Shown: positions 45,081 through 53,908, counted from the first letter of the stretch. The stretch: 64,000 bases of DNA from Candidatus Methanomethylophilaceae archaeon (GCA_944322255.1 CALUOK010000009.1:18177-82176), one strand, 5' to 3'. A program made the numbers and translations. The notes: generated by a model not told the origin, from the sequence alone.

Positions 45081-45767
45081 ATGATCCAGAGGGAGATGCC
45101 CGACACGATATTCTACGAGTGCCCCGTGTGCGACGAGGAGACGGAGCACCAGATCCTCAAAGGCAGGATGGGCAAGGCCACCATCGAAGGCACATTCAGG
45201 TGCAACTCCTGCGGCCGCGTGACCAGCGAGACCATCAAGATCCCGGAGCTCATCGAGGTCCCTGTCGTGTTCAGCGACGGTGAGGTCTCCGAGACGACGA
45301 GGACGACCATCGAGAGCAACGACATCATCGCCATAGACGACGAGTTCGAGCTCGACGACGGCAGGAAGGTCTGCGTCACCCATATCGATGTGGACAACGA
45401 CAGGAAGGTCAAGAAGGCCCTGGCCACGGACGTCAGGAAGCTGTGGGTCAAGAGGTTCGATATCCTCAGCGTGAAGGTGTCCGTCAACGACGGTGGGAAG
45501 ACATACTCCCTCAGGGTGGAGGCGGAGCCCGATGACGAGTTCGTCGTCGGCACCCAGCTTGAGTTCGAGGACTTCGACTGTCTGATCCACGCGATAAAGA
45601 CCAAGCACAGCCTGGTCAGGCGCGGCGTCGCCGAGGCCAGGGACATCACCAGGATCTACGGCAAGATCAGGAAGAAGAGGTACGACGTGCTCGACTTCGA
45701 CGACGATGACGAGTTCGATGAGGCGGAATACATCATCGACGACGATGACGACGACTACGACGAGTGA
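45081..45767 (+). CDS. HVO_0476-family zinc-finger protein
   Basis: 228 residues. An N-terminal zinc ribbon CPVCDEETEHQILKGR...CNSCGRV is followed by a beta-rich region and a very acidic tail of Asp/Glu repeats. Matches the uncharacterised archaeal zinc-finger family seen beside transcription or translation genes. Its acidic end is encoded by repeated GACGACGATGAC triplets, within which the next gene starts. Confidence 0.8.
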   Translation: MIQREMPDTIFYECPVCDEETEHQILKGRMGKATIEGTFRCNSCGRVTSETIKIPELIEVPVVFSDGEVSETTRTTIESNDIIAIDDEFELDDGRKVCVTHIDVDNDRKVKKALATDVRKLWVKRFDILSVKVSVNDGGKTYSLRVEAEPDDEFVVGTQLEFEDFDCLIHAIKTKHSLVRRGVAEARDITRIYGKIRKKRYDVLDFDDDDEFDEAEYIIDDDDDDYDE

Positions 45768-46308
45768 CCTCCCGGTGCTCGAGCTGGACAGGGCGGGCTG
45801 GAGGGCCTGGCTGTCCGAGAACCATTCCACCGCCAGCGGATGCTGGCTCGTCGTCGACCGCACGGCGGACCCGACGGGGGCCCTGCCCTATCTGGACGCC
45901 GTCGAGGAGGCCCTTTGCTTCGGATGGATCGACTCCACGGTCCGCTGTTCGGACGGGAGGCACCTGCAGAGGTTCTCCCGCAGGAGGGCCGGCTCGAACT
46001 GGACCGAGCTTAACCTGGAGCGGTGCCGCAGGCTGGAGCGTCTCGGGCTGATGACCGATGCCGGGAGGGACGTCATCCCGGACAGGGAGTTCGCCATCGA
46101 CGGGGAGATCATGGAGGCCCTCAGGGCCGACCCGGAGGCATGGGCCAACTTCCCGGAACTGCCCGAGCTCTACGTGAGGGTGAGAGTCGGCAACATCCAG
46201 ATCAAGAGGGGCACGGACCTATACCGGTCCCGTCTCGACCGCTTTGTCGAGGACACCCGGAAGGGCATCATTCGCGGGAACTGGAACGACGGCGGCAGGC
46301 TGCTCTGA
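45745..46308 (+). CDS. YdeI/OmpD-associated family protein
   Basis: 187 residues. Segments RAGWRAWLSENHSTASGCWL, EALCFGWIDSTVRCSDGRHLQRFSRRRAGSNWT and the C-terminal RLDRFVEDTRKGI are characteristic of the YdeI-like family (linked to peptide protection in bacteria; biochemistry unknown). Start ATG 45745 lies 23 bases inside the acidic-tail codons of the previous gene, an unusually long out-of-frame overlap; earlier in-frame ATGs do not add family residues. Confidence 0.78.
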   Translation: MTTTTTSDLPVLELDRAGWRAWLSENHSTASGCWLVVDRTADPTGALPYLDAVEEALCFGWIDSTVRCSDGRHLQRFSRRRAGSNWTELNLERCRRLERLGLMTDAGRDVIPDREFAIDGEIMEALRADPEAWANFPELPELYVRVRVGNIQIKRGTDLYRSRLDRFVEDTRKGIIRGNWNDGGRLL

Positions 46309-46416
46309 ACCGTCCGATCTTCAATCGAATCTTGATTGAAAATATTTTTACGTAAATTCTGATTAAAATTTTTTATACGCAGAATATGATTATCATTCCG
46401 TCAGGTAGGTGTCCCC
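46309..46416 (+). promoter_or_regulatory. AT-rich promoter region of the DUF234 ATPase gene
   Basis: Contains two similar AT tracts, TTGATTGAAAATATTTTT and CTGATTAAAATTTTTTAT, then TATACGCAGAATATG. The composition differs sharply from the neighbouring genes. It carries at least one TATA candidate about 40-50 bases before the start. Confidence 0.55.
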
Positions 46417-47829
46417 ATGGCGGATTTCATCGGCAGAAAGGAGGAGCTGAGGGAGCTGGAGTCCCTCTACGAATTCAAGGGCAAGCGCACCTGCGCGGTG
46501 TACGGACTCCGCCGTCTCGGGAAGACGACGCTGCTCAGCGAGTTCTGCAAGGGGAAGAGGTCTGTGTTCCTCATGATGGCGCCAGGCTCCGAGAGGCAGA
46601 ACTTGGACGCGATACAGGAGGAGATGTCCAGGATACTGGGCAGGAGGGTGGAGTACGGGACCTTCCCGGAGTTCCTCTCCGATCTGGCCGACTACTGTCA
46701 CGAAGCCAAGACCGTCGTGGTGATCGACGAGCTGCCCTTCCTCCTGGATTCGGCACCCCATGTGGCCGGGTACCTCCAGAACTTTATCGATGTGAGGATG
46801 AGGGGTGAGGAGACCGTGCTCATAGTGTGCGGTTCGTCGGTCTCGTCCATGGAGAAGGAGACCACAGATCCCACCAGACCGCTCTACAACAGGTTCCGTT
46901 TCCGCATCCATCTCCAGCCCCTGTCGTTCGAGGAGTGCTGCCAGTTCCATCCGGGGATGTCCGATGCCGACCTGGCCAGGATGTACCTGACGTTCGGCGG
47001 CAGCCCGTTCTACCACGAGGGCATCACGGGTGCAACGTACGAGGAGGTCGTCAAGGATGCTTACCTAGGACGCAACGCGTTCCTCAGGGACGAGGCGAGG
47101 AGCATCGTCCTCGAGCTGAAGAACAGCGAGAGCTGCATGGCGATCCTGGACGCGATCTCCTCCGGAACCACGTCCATCAAGGGGATCGCGGAGTACACGA
47201 AGCTGAACAGGGACACATGCAAGCGCTGTCTGGACGAGATGGAGTACATGGGGCTTGTGTCCCGGCTGGTACCGATGTGCGGGGCGCCGAAGCATCCGGT
47301 GTACTACATCCGCAACGGGGTCGTGAGATTCCACTACGATGTGATCAACCGCAGCCGCATGGTGATGCTGAACAGGGATTCCGACGCGGTGTACCAGCAG
47401 ATAAGGGGGCACATAGACACGTTCCTCGGGATGAGGTTCGAGGACATGTGCTCCGATTATGTGGCGATGAACTACCCGTGCGTGAAGATAGGCAGGTGCT
47501 GGGGCAACTTCATCAACCTGGATGCGGGGCTCGACGAGGTCGGCGACATCGATGTGGTCGCAGCCATACAGGCCCGTGAGGGCCGCGTGCACCTCTTCGG
47601 GGAATGCAAGTTCAGCCGGAGGCCCGTCGGTTTCTCCGAGTACAACAAGCTGGAACGCAGGGTCGAGAGTCTCGACGGCGACTACGCGGTCAAGTACACC
47701 ATGTTCTCCCTGTCCGGGTTCGAGGAGGACTTCAGGGATTTCGCCGAGACCAACGGGGTCATGCTGGTGGGGATGGACGAACTCATGGGAAGGGTCCCGG
47801 CTCCGCCCCTGTTCCGTGAGGGCCCGTGA
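46417..47829 (+). CDS. Archaeal ATPase with DUF234-type C-terminal domain
   Basis: 470 residues. The Walker A is YGLRRLGKTTLLSEF; Walker B is VVVIDELPFLL; sensor region VLIVCGSSVSSM. A winged-helix segment (STSIKGIAEYTKLNRDTCKRCLDEMEYMGLV) and a C-terminal restriction-endonuclease-like segment (VDVVAAIQ-type EVGDIDVVAAIQ, then FGECKFSRRP) follow. STAND-like family, common in archaea, function unknown; the D...E-x-K pattern suggests a possible nuclease domain. It stands alone behind an AT-rich promoter, as if acquired. Confidence 0.85.
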   Translation: MADFIGRKEELRELESLYEFKGKRTCAVYGLRRLGKTTLLSEFCKGKRSVFLMMAPGSERQNLDAIQEEMSRILGRRVEYGTFPEFLSDLADYCHEAKTVVVIDELPFLLDSAPHVAGYLQNFIDVRMRGEETVLIVCGSSVSSMEKETTDPTRPLYNRFRFRIHLQPLSFEECCQFHPGMSDADLARMYLTFGGSPFYHEGITGATYEEVVKDAYLGRNAFLRDEARSIVLELKNSESCMAILDAISSGTTSIKGIAEYTKLNRDTCKRCLDEMEYMGLVSRLVPMCGAPKHPVYYIRNGVVRFHYDVINRSRMVMLNRDSDAVYQQIRGHIDTFLGMRFEDMCSDYVAMNYPCVKIGRCWGNFINLDAGLDEVGDIDVVAAIQAREGRVHLFGECKFSRRPVGFSEYNKLERRVESLDGDYAVKYTMFSLSGFEEDFRDFAETNGVMLVGMDELMGRVPAPPLFREGP

Positions 47830-47859
47830 GCCCCTCCCGCATCACATGAGGGTCCAGGA

Positions 47860-48516
47860 TCACTGCTCGTCCACAAGGATGTAGTCCAGCACGTCCGCGA
47901 TGTTCTCGGAGAACACGGTGTGGTCCGCTGCCTCCTGGGTGTAGACGTCGGTGGGGTTGAACGCTATGGACAGCCCGGACTGCTTGAACATCCCGATGTC
48001 GGTGAACGAGTTCCCGATGGACACGGTCCTCTCCTTCGTGGTGCCGTATCTCTCGATGAAGTGCCTGACGTTGATGCCCTTGTCTCTGAGGTCCACGTTC
48101 ATCCTGCCCTCGCCGGTGAGGCGTCCGTCCTCGTACGAGCACAGCTCGTCCGCGACGTAGTCGTCGAATCCGAACTCCCTCTTCAGCATGTCCGCGGCCA
48201 GGTCTATGCCGCCGCTGACGATGACCGTCCTGATGCCGTAGTCCGCGAGGCACGCGACGGTCTCCTGGATGCCGTCGATCAGCGGCATGTCCCTGAATGT
48301 GAGGGCGATGTCGTTCACGGTCACGTCAGGGTCCTTGCCCCTCCAGAGGGCGATGTCCCTGCGCATGAACTCGGGCTCGTCGATCTCGCCGTTGACGAAC
48401 GCCTGGTAGGCGGGCTCGTTGTCCACCTCGAAGTGCTGGTGAACCCAGCACCACGAGCTCCTCAGCTTGGTCAGGGTGCCGTCCATGTCGAAGCAGACGA
48501 GATCGTACTTCCTCAT
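47860..48516 (-). CDS. HAD phosphatase, phosphoserine-phosphatase-like
   Basis: 218 residues. CFDMDGTLTKL (nucleophile Asp), RTVIVSGGIDLAADML (motif II), and GNSFTDIGMFKQSGLSIAF (motif IV) fit the SerB branch. The cap region (about 20-75) contains WCWVHQHFE. Conversion of phosphoserine to serine is plausible but other phosphatases of this group look alike. 40 bases beyond the ABC permease stop, so probably part of that transcript. Confidence 0.8.
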   Translation of the reverse strand: MRKYDLVCFDMDGTLTKLRSSWCWVHQHFEVDNEPAYQAFVNGEIDEPEFMRRDIALWRGKDPDVTVNDIALTFRDMPLIDGIQETVACLADYGIRTVIVSGGIDLAADMLKREFGFDDYVADELCSYEDGRLTGEGRMNVDLRDKGINVRHFIERYGTTKERTVSIGNSFTDIGMFKQSGLSIAFNPTDVYTQEAADHTVFSENIADVLDYILVDEQ

Positions 48517-48556
48517 GCCACACCGTACCCCGAACCCACATAAAGAGGATGCGGGC

Positions 48557-49411
48557 TCATCTCCGCCTGATTCCCAGCACAGCCACGGCGAAGAACGCCG
48601 CGGTGACGGCCAGGACGTAGATCATGCACATCGCCGGATCGAAGTCGAAGCCGCCCAGGGAGAGGTCGAAGCCCATGTCGGTCCTGAAAGACTCCAGGGT
48701 CCCGGCGGGCGCACCGGCGAACACGGAGTCCAGGGCATCCCCGGCCAGGGATTCGCGGAACAGCGCGGCCATGTGGCTGGCGGGGACCAGTGTGCCGACG
48801 ACCTGCATCCCGGCGGGCATGGTGCCCATGGGCATGTAGATCCCGGCGAGGAACCCGATCAGGACGCTGACCACCACGAACAATCCCGAGAACGCGCCGG
48901 TGCTCCTGAGGAACGACGTTATCGCGTACATTATGATGGATCCCGACAGGGCGGACGGGACCACCAGCACGACGGAGGTGGCGACCCCGGAAGCCGACAG
49001 CGGGCATCCGGTGGCCGCCAGGTACGCCACGCAGACGATCAGGGTGATGAGGCTCATGATCAGGCCCACCAGGAACGTGCTGACGATGTACCCGGCGGCG
49101 ACCTCGTGGGGTCCCATGGGGGTTACCAGGATGTCCCTCATCCTGCCGTCGGCCCTGTCCTCCACCATGGTCTGGAGGGACCCGGCGGACGTGGTCACCG
49201 GGACTATCCCCAGGATGCCAGCCAGGACCCAGGCGTCTATCAGCTGGGACATGCCGTCCATGTCCGGGTAGGACTCCACAAGCATGTTCCTCAGGAACAG
49301 CAGGTAGAGCAGCACGACGATGATCACCGCCATGAGTGAGAACACCACGGACCCCCTGTCCCTGAAGTAGCAGAGGACGTTCCTCTTCGCCAGGTACAGC
49401 GTTCCGTTCAT
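48557..49411 (-). CDS. ABC-2 type transporter permease
   Basis: 284 residues with six hydrophobic helices and a long first extracellular loop, as in drug/bacitracin exporter permeases. VEDRADGRMRDILVTPM is the cytoplasmic coupling helix region typical of ABC-2 proteins, and GIYMPMGTMPAGMQ lies before the last helix pair. ATG overlaps the stop of the ATPase gene. Confidence 0.88.
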   Translation of the reverse strand: MNGTLYLAKRNVLCYFRDRGSVVFSLMAVIIVVLLYLLFLRNMLVESYPDMDGMSQLIDAWVLAGILGIVPVTTSAGSLQTMVEDRADGRMRDILVTPMGPHEVAAGYIVSTFLVGLIMSLITLIVCVAYLAATGCPLSASGVATSVVLVVPSALSGSIIMYAITSFLRSTGAFSGLFVVVSVLIGFLAGIYMPMGTMPAGMQVVGTLVPASHMAALFRESLAGDALDSVFAGAPAGTLESFRTDMGFDLSLGGFDFDPAMCMIYVLAVTAAFFAVAVLGIRRR

Positions 49412-50310
49412 TCCATCTCCTCCCCCGTGATCCTGATGAACGCGTCGTCCAGGGTGCCGTTCCTGACCTCCAGGGAGTCGATCATCCCGTCCAGCATGGC
49501 GACCACCGGTGCCGCGTCGACCGTGCTGGCCAGCGGGATCTCGACGGTGTCAGCGCGGACCGAGAACCTGATCCCCGCATCGGATAGTACTGATGCGACC
49601 GCGTCCATGTCCTTCGGGACCACGGTCATCCTGTCTGAACAGTACCTTTCCCTGAGCATCGCCGGCGTGCCGTGGGCGGCTATCCCGCCGTGGTTGATGA
49701 TCACGATGTCGTCCGCTCCCGCGGCCTCCTCCATGTAGTGGGTGGTCAGCAGGATGGTGAGCCCCTCATCCCTGTTCAGGCGGTTCACTGTGTCCCAGAT
49801 GCGTCTCCTGGTCTGGGGGTCCAGTCCGGAGGTGGGCTCGTCCAGCAGGAGCAGCCTGGGGGAGTGGACCAGCGCCCTGGCTATGTCAGCCCTGCGCCTC
49901 TGGCCTCCCGACAGCTTCCCGTACGGCCTGTCCGCGAACTCGACGGAATCGGACACCTCCAGTGCCCTGTCGACCGATTCCTTGAGGACGTCCCCTGAGA
50001 GGCCGTACATCCCGCCCCTGACGGTCAGGTTCTCGCGGACGGTGAGCCGTCCGTCCATCATGGGGTCCTGGAAGACCACACCGATGTCCCCCTTGACCGA
50101 TGGGTCGGTCACGGGTCTCTCGAAAACCTCCACCTCGCCGGAGTCGTATCCGAGGAGGGAGCAGACGATCGAGATCGTGGTGGACTTCCCGGCTCCGTTG
50201 GGGCCGAGGAAGGCGAAGAACGATCCCTCCGGAACCTCGAAGGATATCCCCTTCACAGCTTCGAAGTCGCCGTAGCTCTTGCGGAGCCCGCGGACGGATA
50301 TGGCGGTCAT
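49408..50310 (-). CDS. ABC transporter ATP-binding protein
   Basis: 300 residues. Walker A GPNGAGKSTT, Q-loop VVFQDPM, signature KLSGGQRRRADIARAL, Walker B LLLLDEPTSGLDP and switch H in TTHYME. The C-terminal ~70 residues form the DrrA-like tail. I prefer ATG 50310 (AAGGGC upstream); ATGs at 50325 and 50334 would extend it. Exporter for an unknown substrate; divergent from the RelB gene with a shared promoter region. Confidence 0.93.
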   Translation of the reverse strand: MTAISVRGLRKSYGDFEAVKGISFEVPEGSFFAFLGPNGAGKSTTISIVCSLLGYDSGEVEVFERPVTDPSVKGDIGVVFQDPMMDGRLTVRENLTVRGGMYGLSGDVLKESVDRALEVSDSVEFADRPYGKLSGGQRRRADIARALVHSPRLLLLDEPTSGLDPQTRRRIWDTVNRLNRDEGLTILLTTHYMEEAAGADDIVIINHGGIAAHGTPAMLRERYCSDRMTVVPKDMDAVASVLSDAGIRFSVRADTVEIPLASTVDAAPVVAMLDGMIDSLEVRNGTLDDAFIRITGEEME

Positions 50311-50359
50311 GATGCCCTTCTGCATGAGGAACATAGAAAGATGTTTCGGCTAATCAAGA

Positions 50360-50396
50360 AATAATGTATATATCATAGATATACGATAGATATCCG
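50360..50396. promoter_or_regulatory. Promoter/operator of the RelB-type gene
   Basis: GTATATATCATAGATATACGA then TAGATATCC: a TATA tract with tandem copies of (AT)AGATAT. The start ATG is at 50397, about 25 bases from the TATA tract, so the mRNA is probably leaderless. The repeats suit autoregulation by a RelB-like ribbon-helix-helix dimer. Confidence 0.5.
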
Positions 50397-50708
50397 ATGA
50401 CGGGAAAGACTGCGACGGTGCTGGTCCGTGTGGAACCAGATGTCAAGGAGAAGGCGGAGGCCATACTCAACGAGCTGGGGGTTCCGATGTCCGTGGTGCT
50501 GAACATGTGTCTGAAGCAGATCATAAGAACCGAGAGCATTCCTTTCGATGTCACATTGAACCGGAGGCCCAGGTCGATTGGGGATCTCACTCCCGAGGAG
50601 TTCCGTGCCGAGATAATGGAGTCCTACGGACAATTCAGAGAAGGGAAGACAAGGTCCGCAGACAAGGCAATGTCCGAACTGAGGAAGATCTACGATGGCA
50701 AGTCATGA
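50397..50708 (+). CDS. relB: RelB/DinJ-family antitoxin
   Basis: 103 residues. Ribbon-helix-helix N-terminus ATVLVRVEPDVKEKAEAIL, then NELGVPMSVVLNMCLKQI and a PFDVTLNRRP segment typical of RelB/DinJ. The acidic C-terminus would wrap the toxin. Overlaps the toxin start by 13 bases. The partner gene is broken, so this antitoxin may be an orphan. Confidence 0.85.
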   Translation: MTGKTATVLVRVEPDVKEKAEAILNELGVPMSVVLNMCLKQIIRTESIPFDVTLNRRPRSIGDLTPEEFRAEIMESYGQFREGKTRSADKAMSELRKIYDGKS

Positions 50709-51021
50709 CCTAATCTTCACCGACAAGTTCGAGTCGCAGCTCAGGGATGGCTGGATTACATAACAGAGCAGGCGGGATCATCCAAGGTAGCGAGCAGACT
50801 GCTATCGAAACTGGACATTTATCTCGAGAGCCTGCGTTCATTCCCCGAATGTGGCAGACTGTTGGATGAGGAGCCCTATCATGAACTCGGCTTACGCAAG
50901 CTGGTGGTGGAGAATCTACTGGTATACTATGTCGTCGAAGAAGACAAGATTGTGCTTCTGTACATCATCGATGGAAGGATGGATCAAACATCGCAGTTGA
51001 AGGACATCGAGATTCTTTAGA
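50696..51021 (+). pseudogene. RelE/ParE-family toxin gene, frameshifted
   Basis: ATG 50696 opens MASHDLIFTDKFESQLRDG and then meets TAA at 50762. In the next frame, from about 50752 to TAG 51021, the rest of the toxin continues: LDYITEQAGSSKVASRLL, SFPECGRLLDEEPYHELG, KLVVENLLVYYVVEED, VLLYIIDGRMD. A single-base indel near 50744-50754 would restore a normal ~108-residue RelE/ParE fold. Likely inactive, unless the indel is a sequencing error. Confidence 0.75.
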
Positions 51022-51077
51022 GGTCGTCCCGACCCTACCGACATCAGTTCATTATACCCGACCTCCATTCACGGACC

Positions 51078-51791
51078 ATGATTACGATAATCGGCACCGG
51101 GCACGTCTTCAAGCTAGCGGAGCCCGTGTCGTTCATCGTGAAGAACACCTGGCCGGACGCGGTCCTGATAGAGCTGGACGTGTCCCGCTACAACTCCCTC
51201 ATGAAGGCCCAGGACGAGGGCGTCAGGCCCGAGGACCAGAGGGGGATGTCCGCGATATACAGGCAGACCGCCAAGTACCAGCAGAGGATGTCGGAGGAGT
51301 ACGACACCCAGGTCGGCGGGGAGTTCCTGGCGGCCATCAACACCGGCAGGCTGGCCGGCGCCGAGATCATACCCATCGACACCAACGCCATGCAGGTCCT
51401 GAACGAGATGTGGTCGGAGATGTCCGCCATGGAGAGGCTCCGCTACAAGCTGTCTGGCATATCCGACAGCATCGGGGGCAAGCGCAAGGTCGAGCAGGTC
51501 CAGGCCAGCTTCGCGGAGGACGAGGAGCGCTACATCGAGGCCATGCGCAGGAAGTACCCCACCCTGGTGAGGAAGCTCATCGACGAGAGGAACGCCCACA
51601 TGGCGGAGCAGATCAACAGGGCCTCGGAGACGTACCACAACATGGTGGTGGTCGTGGGGGACGCCCACGTCGAGGGGATAAGCAGGCTGCTGAAGGACCC
51701 CGAGGTCAGGAAGATAAGGCTGGCGGACCTGAGGGACAGGGAGCGCATGGACAGGGTCAGGGACATGGTCTGGAAAGGTGAAGAAGAATGA
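51078..51791 (+). CDS. TraB-domain protein
   Basis: 237 residues. The TraB signature reads IIGTGHVFK at the N-terminus, VLIELDVSRYN, and near the C-terminus VVVVGDAHVEGIS, the GTxHV/GxxHxxG pair that marks the TraB/PrgY/TIKI hydrolase fold. No membrane helices, unlike PrgY. Stop overlaps the thyX start (ATGA). Confidence 0.8.
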   Translation: MITIIGTGHVFKLAEPVSFIVKNTWPDAVLIELDVSRYNSLMKAQDEGVRPEDQRGMSAIYRQTAKYQQRMSEEYDTQVGGEFLAAINTGRLAGAEIIPIDTNAMQVLNEMWSEMSAMERLRYKLSGISDSIGGKRKVEQVQASFAEDEERYIEAMRRKYPTLVRKLIDERNAHMAEQINRASETYHNMVVVVGDAHVEGISRLLKDPEVRKIRLADLRDRERMDRVRDMVWKGEEE

Positions 51792-52444
51792 TCGTGAAGC
51801 TTCTCGCGTACACGCAGAACGCCGACGCCATCTGCGCGGCGGCAGGCAACTCCTGCTACTCCGAACGCCCCTCGTACGAGATCGTCGAGGACATAGACTC
51901 CGGGAAGGTCCTGTCCAGGATCGTCGGCATGGGCCACCACTCCGTCATAGAGCACGCGGTGTTCACGTTCTCGGTGGAGGGGGTCTCCAGGGCTCTCACC
52001 CATCAGCTGGTGAGGCACAGGGTGGCCTCTTTCTCCCAGCAGAGCCAGAGGTACGTCTCCCTGACCGAACCCACCTACGTCACTCCTCACACCGTGGAGG
52101 GGGACGAGGAGGCGAGAAGGGTGTTCGACGAGACCATGGACGCGATCTGGAGAGCCTACTCCAAGCTGGAGGGGATGGGGATCCCGGCGGAGGACGCCAG
52201 GTACCTGCTGCCCAACGGCTGCACCACGAACATCACGATCACCATGAACGCCCGCGAGCTCCTGCACTTCTTCTCGCTCAGGTGCTGCAACAGGGCCCAG
52301 TGGGAGATCCGCGAGATGGCCGACAGGATGCTGGAGCATTGCATGGAGGTCTCGCCGATCATATTCAGGAATGCGGGCCCGCCGTGCGTCAGGGGACCCT
52401 GTCCCGAGGGCAAACTGTCCTGCGGCAAGCCCCGGAGGCCGTGA
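51788..52444 (+). CDS. thyX: FAD-dependent thymidylate synthase
   Basis: Makes dTMP from dUMP with reduced FAD and methylenetetrahydrofolate or its archaeal counterpart. The ThyX motif RHRVASFSQQSQRY (RHRxxSxxxxSxR) is complete, and GHHSVIEH near residue 47 binds FAD. C-terminal GPPCVRGPCPEGKLSC is cysteine-rich. 218 residues, normal. Overlaps the TraB gene. Confidence 0.96.
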   Translation: MIVKLLAYTQNADAICAAAGNSCYSERPSYEIVEDIDSGKVLSRIVGMGHHSVIEHAVFTFSVEGVSRALTHQLVRHRVASFSQQSQRYVSLTEPTYVTPHTVEGDEEARRVFDETMDAIWRAYSKLEGMGIPAEDARYLLPNGCTTNITITMNARELLHFFSLRCCNRAQWEIREMADRMLEHCMEVSPIIFRNAGPPCVRGPCPEGKLSCGKPRRP

Positions 52445-52510
52445 CCCCTTACGGAGACTCCGAACGTCCCGATGGACAACATTTATCGTAGGTGGCATGT
52501 GGGGACGTCC

Positions 52511-52966
52511 ATGAGCAACTTCGACGCCCTGTGCAGGGTCCTGGAGGGGATGGACCCGGAGACCTACGACGATCTCATGGTGGACAAGACCATCGACATC
52601 CTGGCGGGGTTCAGCGACCTGTCCGAGGACACCGGGGACTGCATCGCGCTGTACTGCGACTTCCTCCTGTGCTCGGTGGCCGCCGACGGGGTCCTCACGG
52701 AGGAGGAGTTCCGCCTGGTGAAGCCGGTCCTGGACAGGATGCTGGAGACAGACACCGACTTCGGGGAGGCCCTGGACTACTTCCACGAGACCGGGCTCGA
52801 CAACCCCGATGGCTACAAGGACACCATGGACGGCATCGCGGACATGCTCGGAGAGGTGTCCCCGAAGCTGAAGGACGACCTGGTCCTGCTGTGCATGATG
52901 GTCTGCGCCGTGGACGGGGAGATCTCCGATGAGGAGAGGGACTGGATAAGGCAGCTGATCGAATGA
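52511..52966 (+). CDS. TerB-like helical protein
   Basis: 151 residues, all helical. Two repeats of the acidic TerB pattern, CSVAADGVLTEEEFRLVKPV and CAVDGEISDEERDWIRQL, in which Asp/Glu residues could bind a metal. TerB-domain proteins occur in tellurite-resistance and other stress systems. I start at ATG 52511; an upstream ATG at 52472 adds residues without family match. Overlaps msrA by 4 bases. Confidence 0.7.
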   Translation: MSNFDALCRVLEGMDPETYDDLMVDKTIDILAGFSDLSEDTGDCIALYCDFLLCSVAADGVLTEEEFRLVKPVLDRMLETDTDFGEALDYFHETGLDNPDGYKDTMDGIADMLGEVSPKLKDDLVLLCMMVCAVDGEISDEERDWIRQLIE

Positions 52967-53481
52967 CGTCCACGATACACCTGGCCGGAGGATGCTTCTG
53001 GGGTCTGGAGAAGGCGCTGCAGGGCATCCCCGGGGTGGAGTCCACCGAATGCGGCTACGCCAACGGCGACCCCCATTTCATCCCCGACTACATGCTGGTG
53101 TGCTCCGGCAGGTTCGGCTACAGGGAGGCTGTGAGGGTCGAGTACGATCCGGAGGTGGTGTCCTTGGAGGACCTGCTTTACTGTTTCCTGTACCTGATCG
53201 ACCCGACGCAGGAGCGCAGGCAGGGAAACGACATCGGTCTGCAGTACCAGACCGGCGTGTACTGGACGGATCCCGGGGACGAGGCCGTGGTCAGGAGGGT
53301 GTTCGAGGCCGAGGCTCCAAGGTACCCGGAGTTCCATGTGGAGGCAGGTCCGCTGACGTTCTGGTCGCCGGCGGAGGAGTACCACCAGAGGTACCTGGAC
53401 AAGAACCCGGGGGGCTACTGCCACATCCCGGTATGGAAGATGGAGGCTCTGAGGGCCATACTGGACCGCAGGGACGGGTGA
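52963..53481 (+). CDS. msrA: Peptide methionine sulfoxide reductase A
   Basis: Repairs oxidised methionine. Catalytic AGGCFWGLEKAL at the N-terminus, RQGNDIGLQYQTGVYW and EEYHQRYLDKNP are diagnostic. 172 residues, normal. Stress-repair genes (terB-like, msrA) are coupled here. Confidence 0.95.
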   Translation: MTSTIHLAGGCFWGLEKALQGIPGVESTECGYANGDPHFIPDYMLVCSGRFGYREAVRVEYDPEVVSLEDLLYCFLYLIDPTQERRQGNDIGLQYQTGVYWTDPGDEAVVRRVFEAEAPRYPEFHVEAGPLTFWSPAEEYHQRYLDKNPGGYCHIPVWKMEALRAILDRRDG

Positions 53482-53569
53482 CTGGTCGATGGCCGTCGGA
53501 CGGCACCTACGTTTCTGCTGGAATCTTTAAATATGACATACCCTTAATCGGGTTCACTCGGTGAATGAT

Positions 53570-53761
53570 ATGGGAAGAATAAGACCCACCTACATCAAGA
53601 GAGTGTCTATCGAGCTCCTGAACAAGTACCCTCAGGCCTTCAGCAAGGACTTCGAGGCCAACAAGGAGATGGTCAGCACACTCACGGATGTCTCATCGGT
53701 GAAGATGAGGAACAGGATCGCCGGTTACATCACCCGCTACCTGTCTCACCCTGAGGCATAA
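53570..53761 (+). CDS. rps17e: 30S ribosomal protein S17e
   Basis: 63 residues, archaeal/eukaryotic small-subunit protein: RIRPTYIKR, LLNKYPQAFSKDFEANK and KMRNRIAGYITRYLS. ATG 53570, with GGTGA a few bases upstream, is preferred over GTG 53561. TATA box TTTAAATAT (53526-53534). Confidence 0.95.
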   Translation: MGRIRPTYIKRVSIELLNKYPQAFSKDFEANKEMVSTLTDVSSVKMRNRIAGYITRYLSHPEA

Positions 53762-53792
53762 ACGCCTTAACCCAACAATTTCCGCAGCTTTT

Positions 53793-53866
53793 GCCCGCGT
53801 GGGGTAGCTTGGATATCCTGTGAGATTGCGGATCTCTTGACCCGGGTTCGAATCCCGGCGCGGGCA
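53793..53866 (+). tRNA. tRNA-Arg (anticodon GCG)
   Basis: Acceptor GCCCGCG pairs with CGCGGGC. The T arm is CCGGG-TTCGAAT-CCCGG. Anticodon stem GAGA/TCTC closes loop TTGCGGA with anticodon GCG at 53828-53830, reading CGC/CGU. CCA is encoded at 53867-53869. The D arm (GGGT...ATCC) is the least certain part. Confidence 0.92.
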
Positions 53867-53908
53867 CCATCATTTCTCGCCCAACTGAGGTTATAGAAGA
53901 ATTAATGT

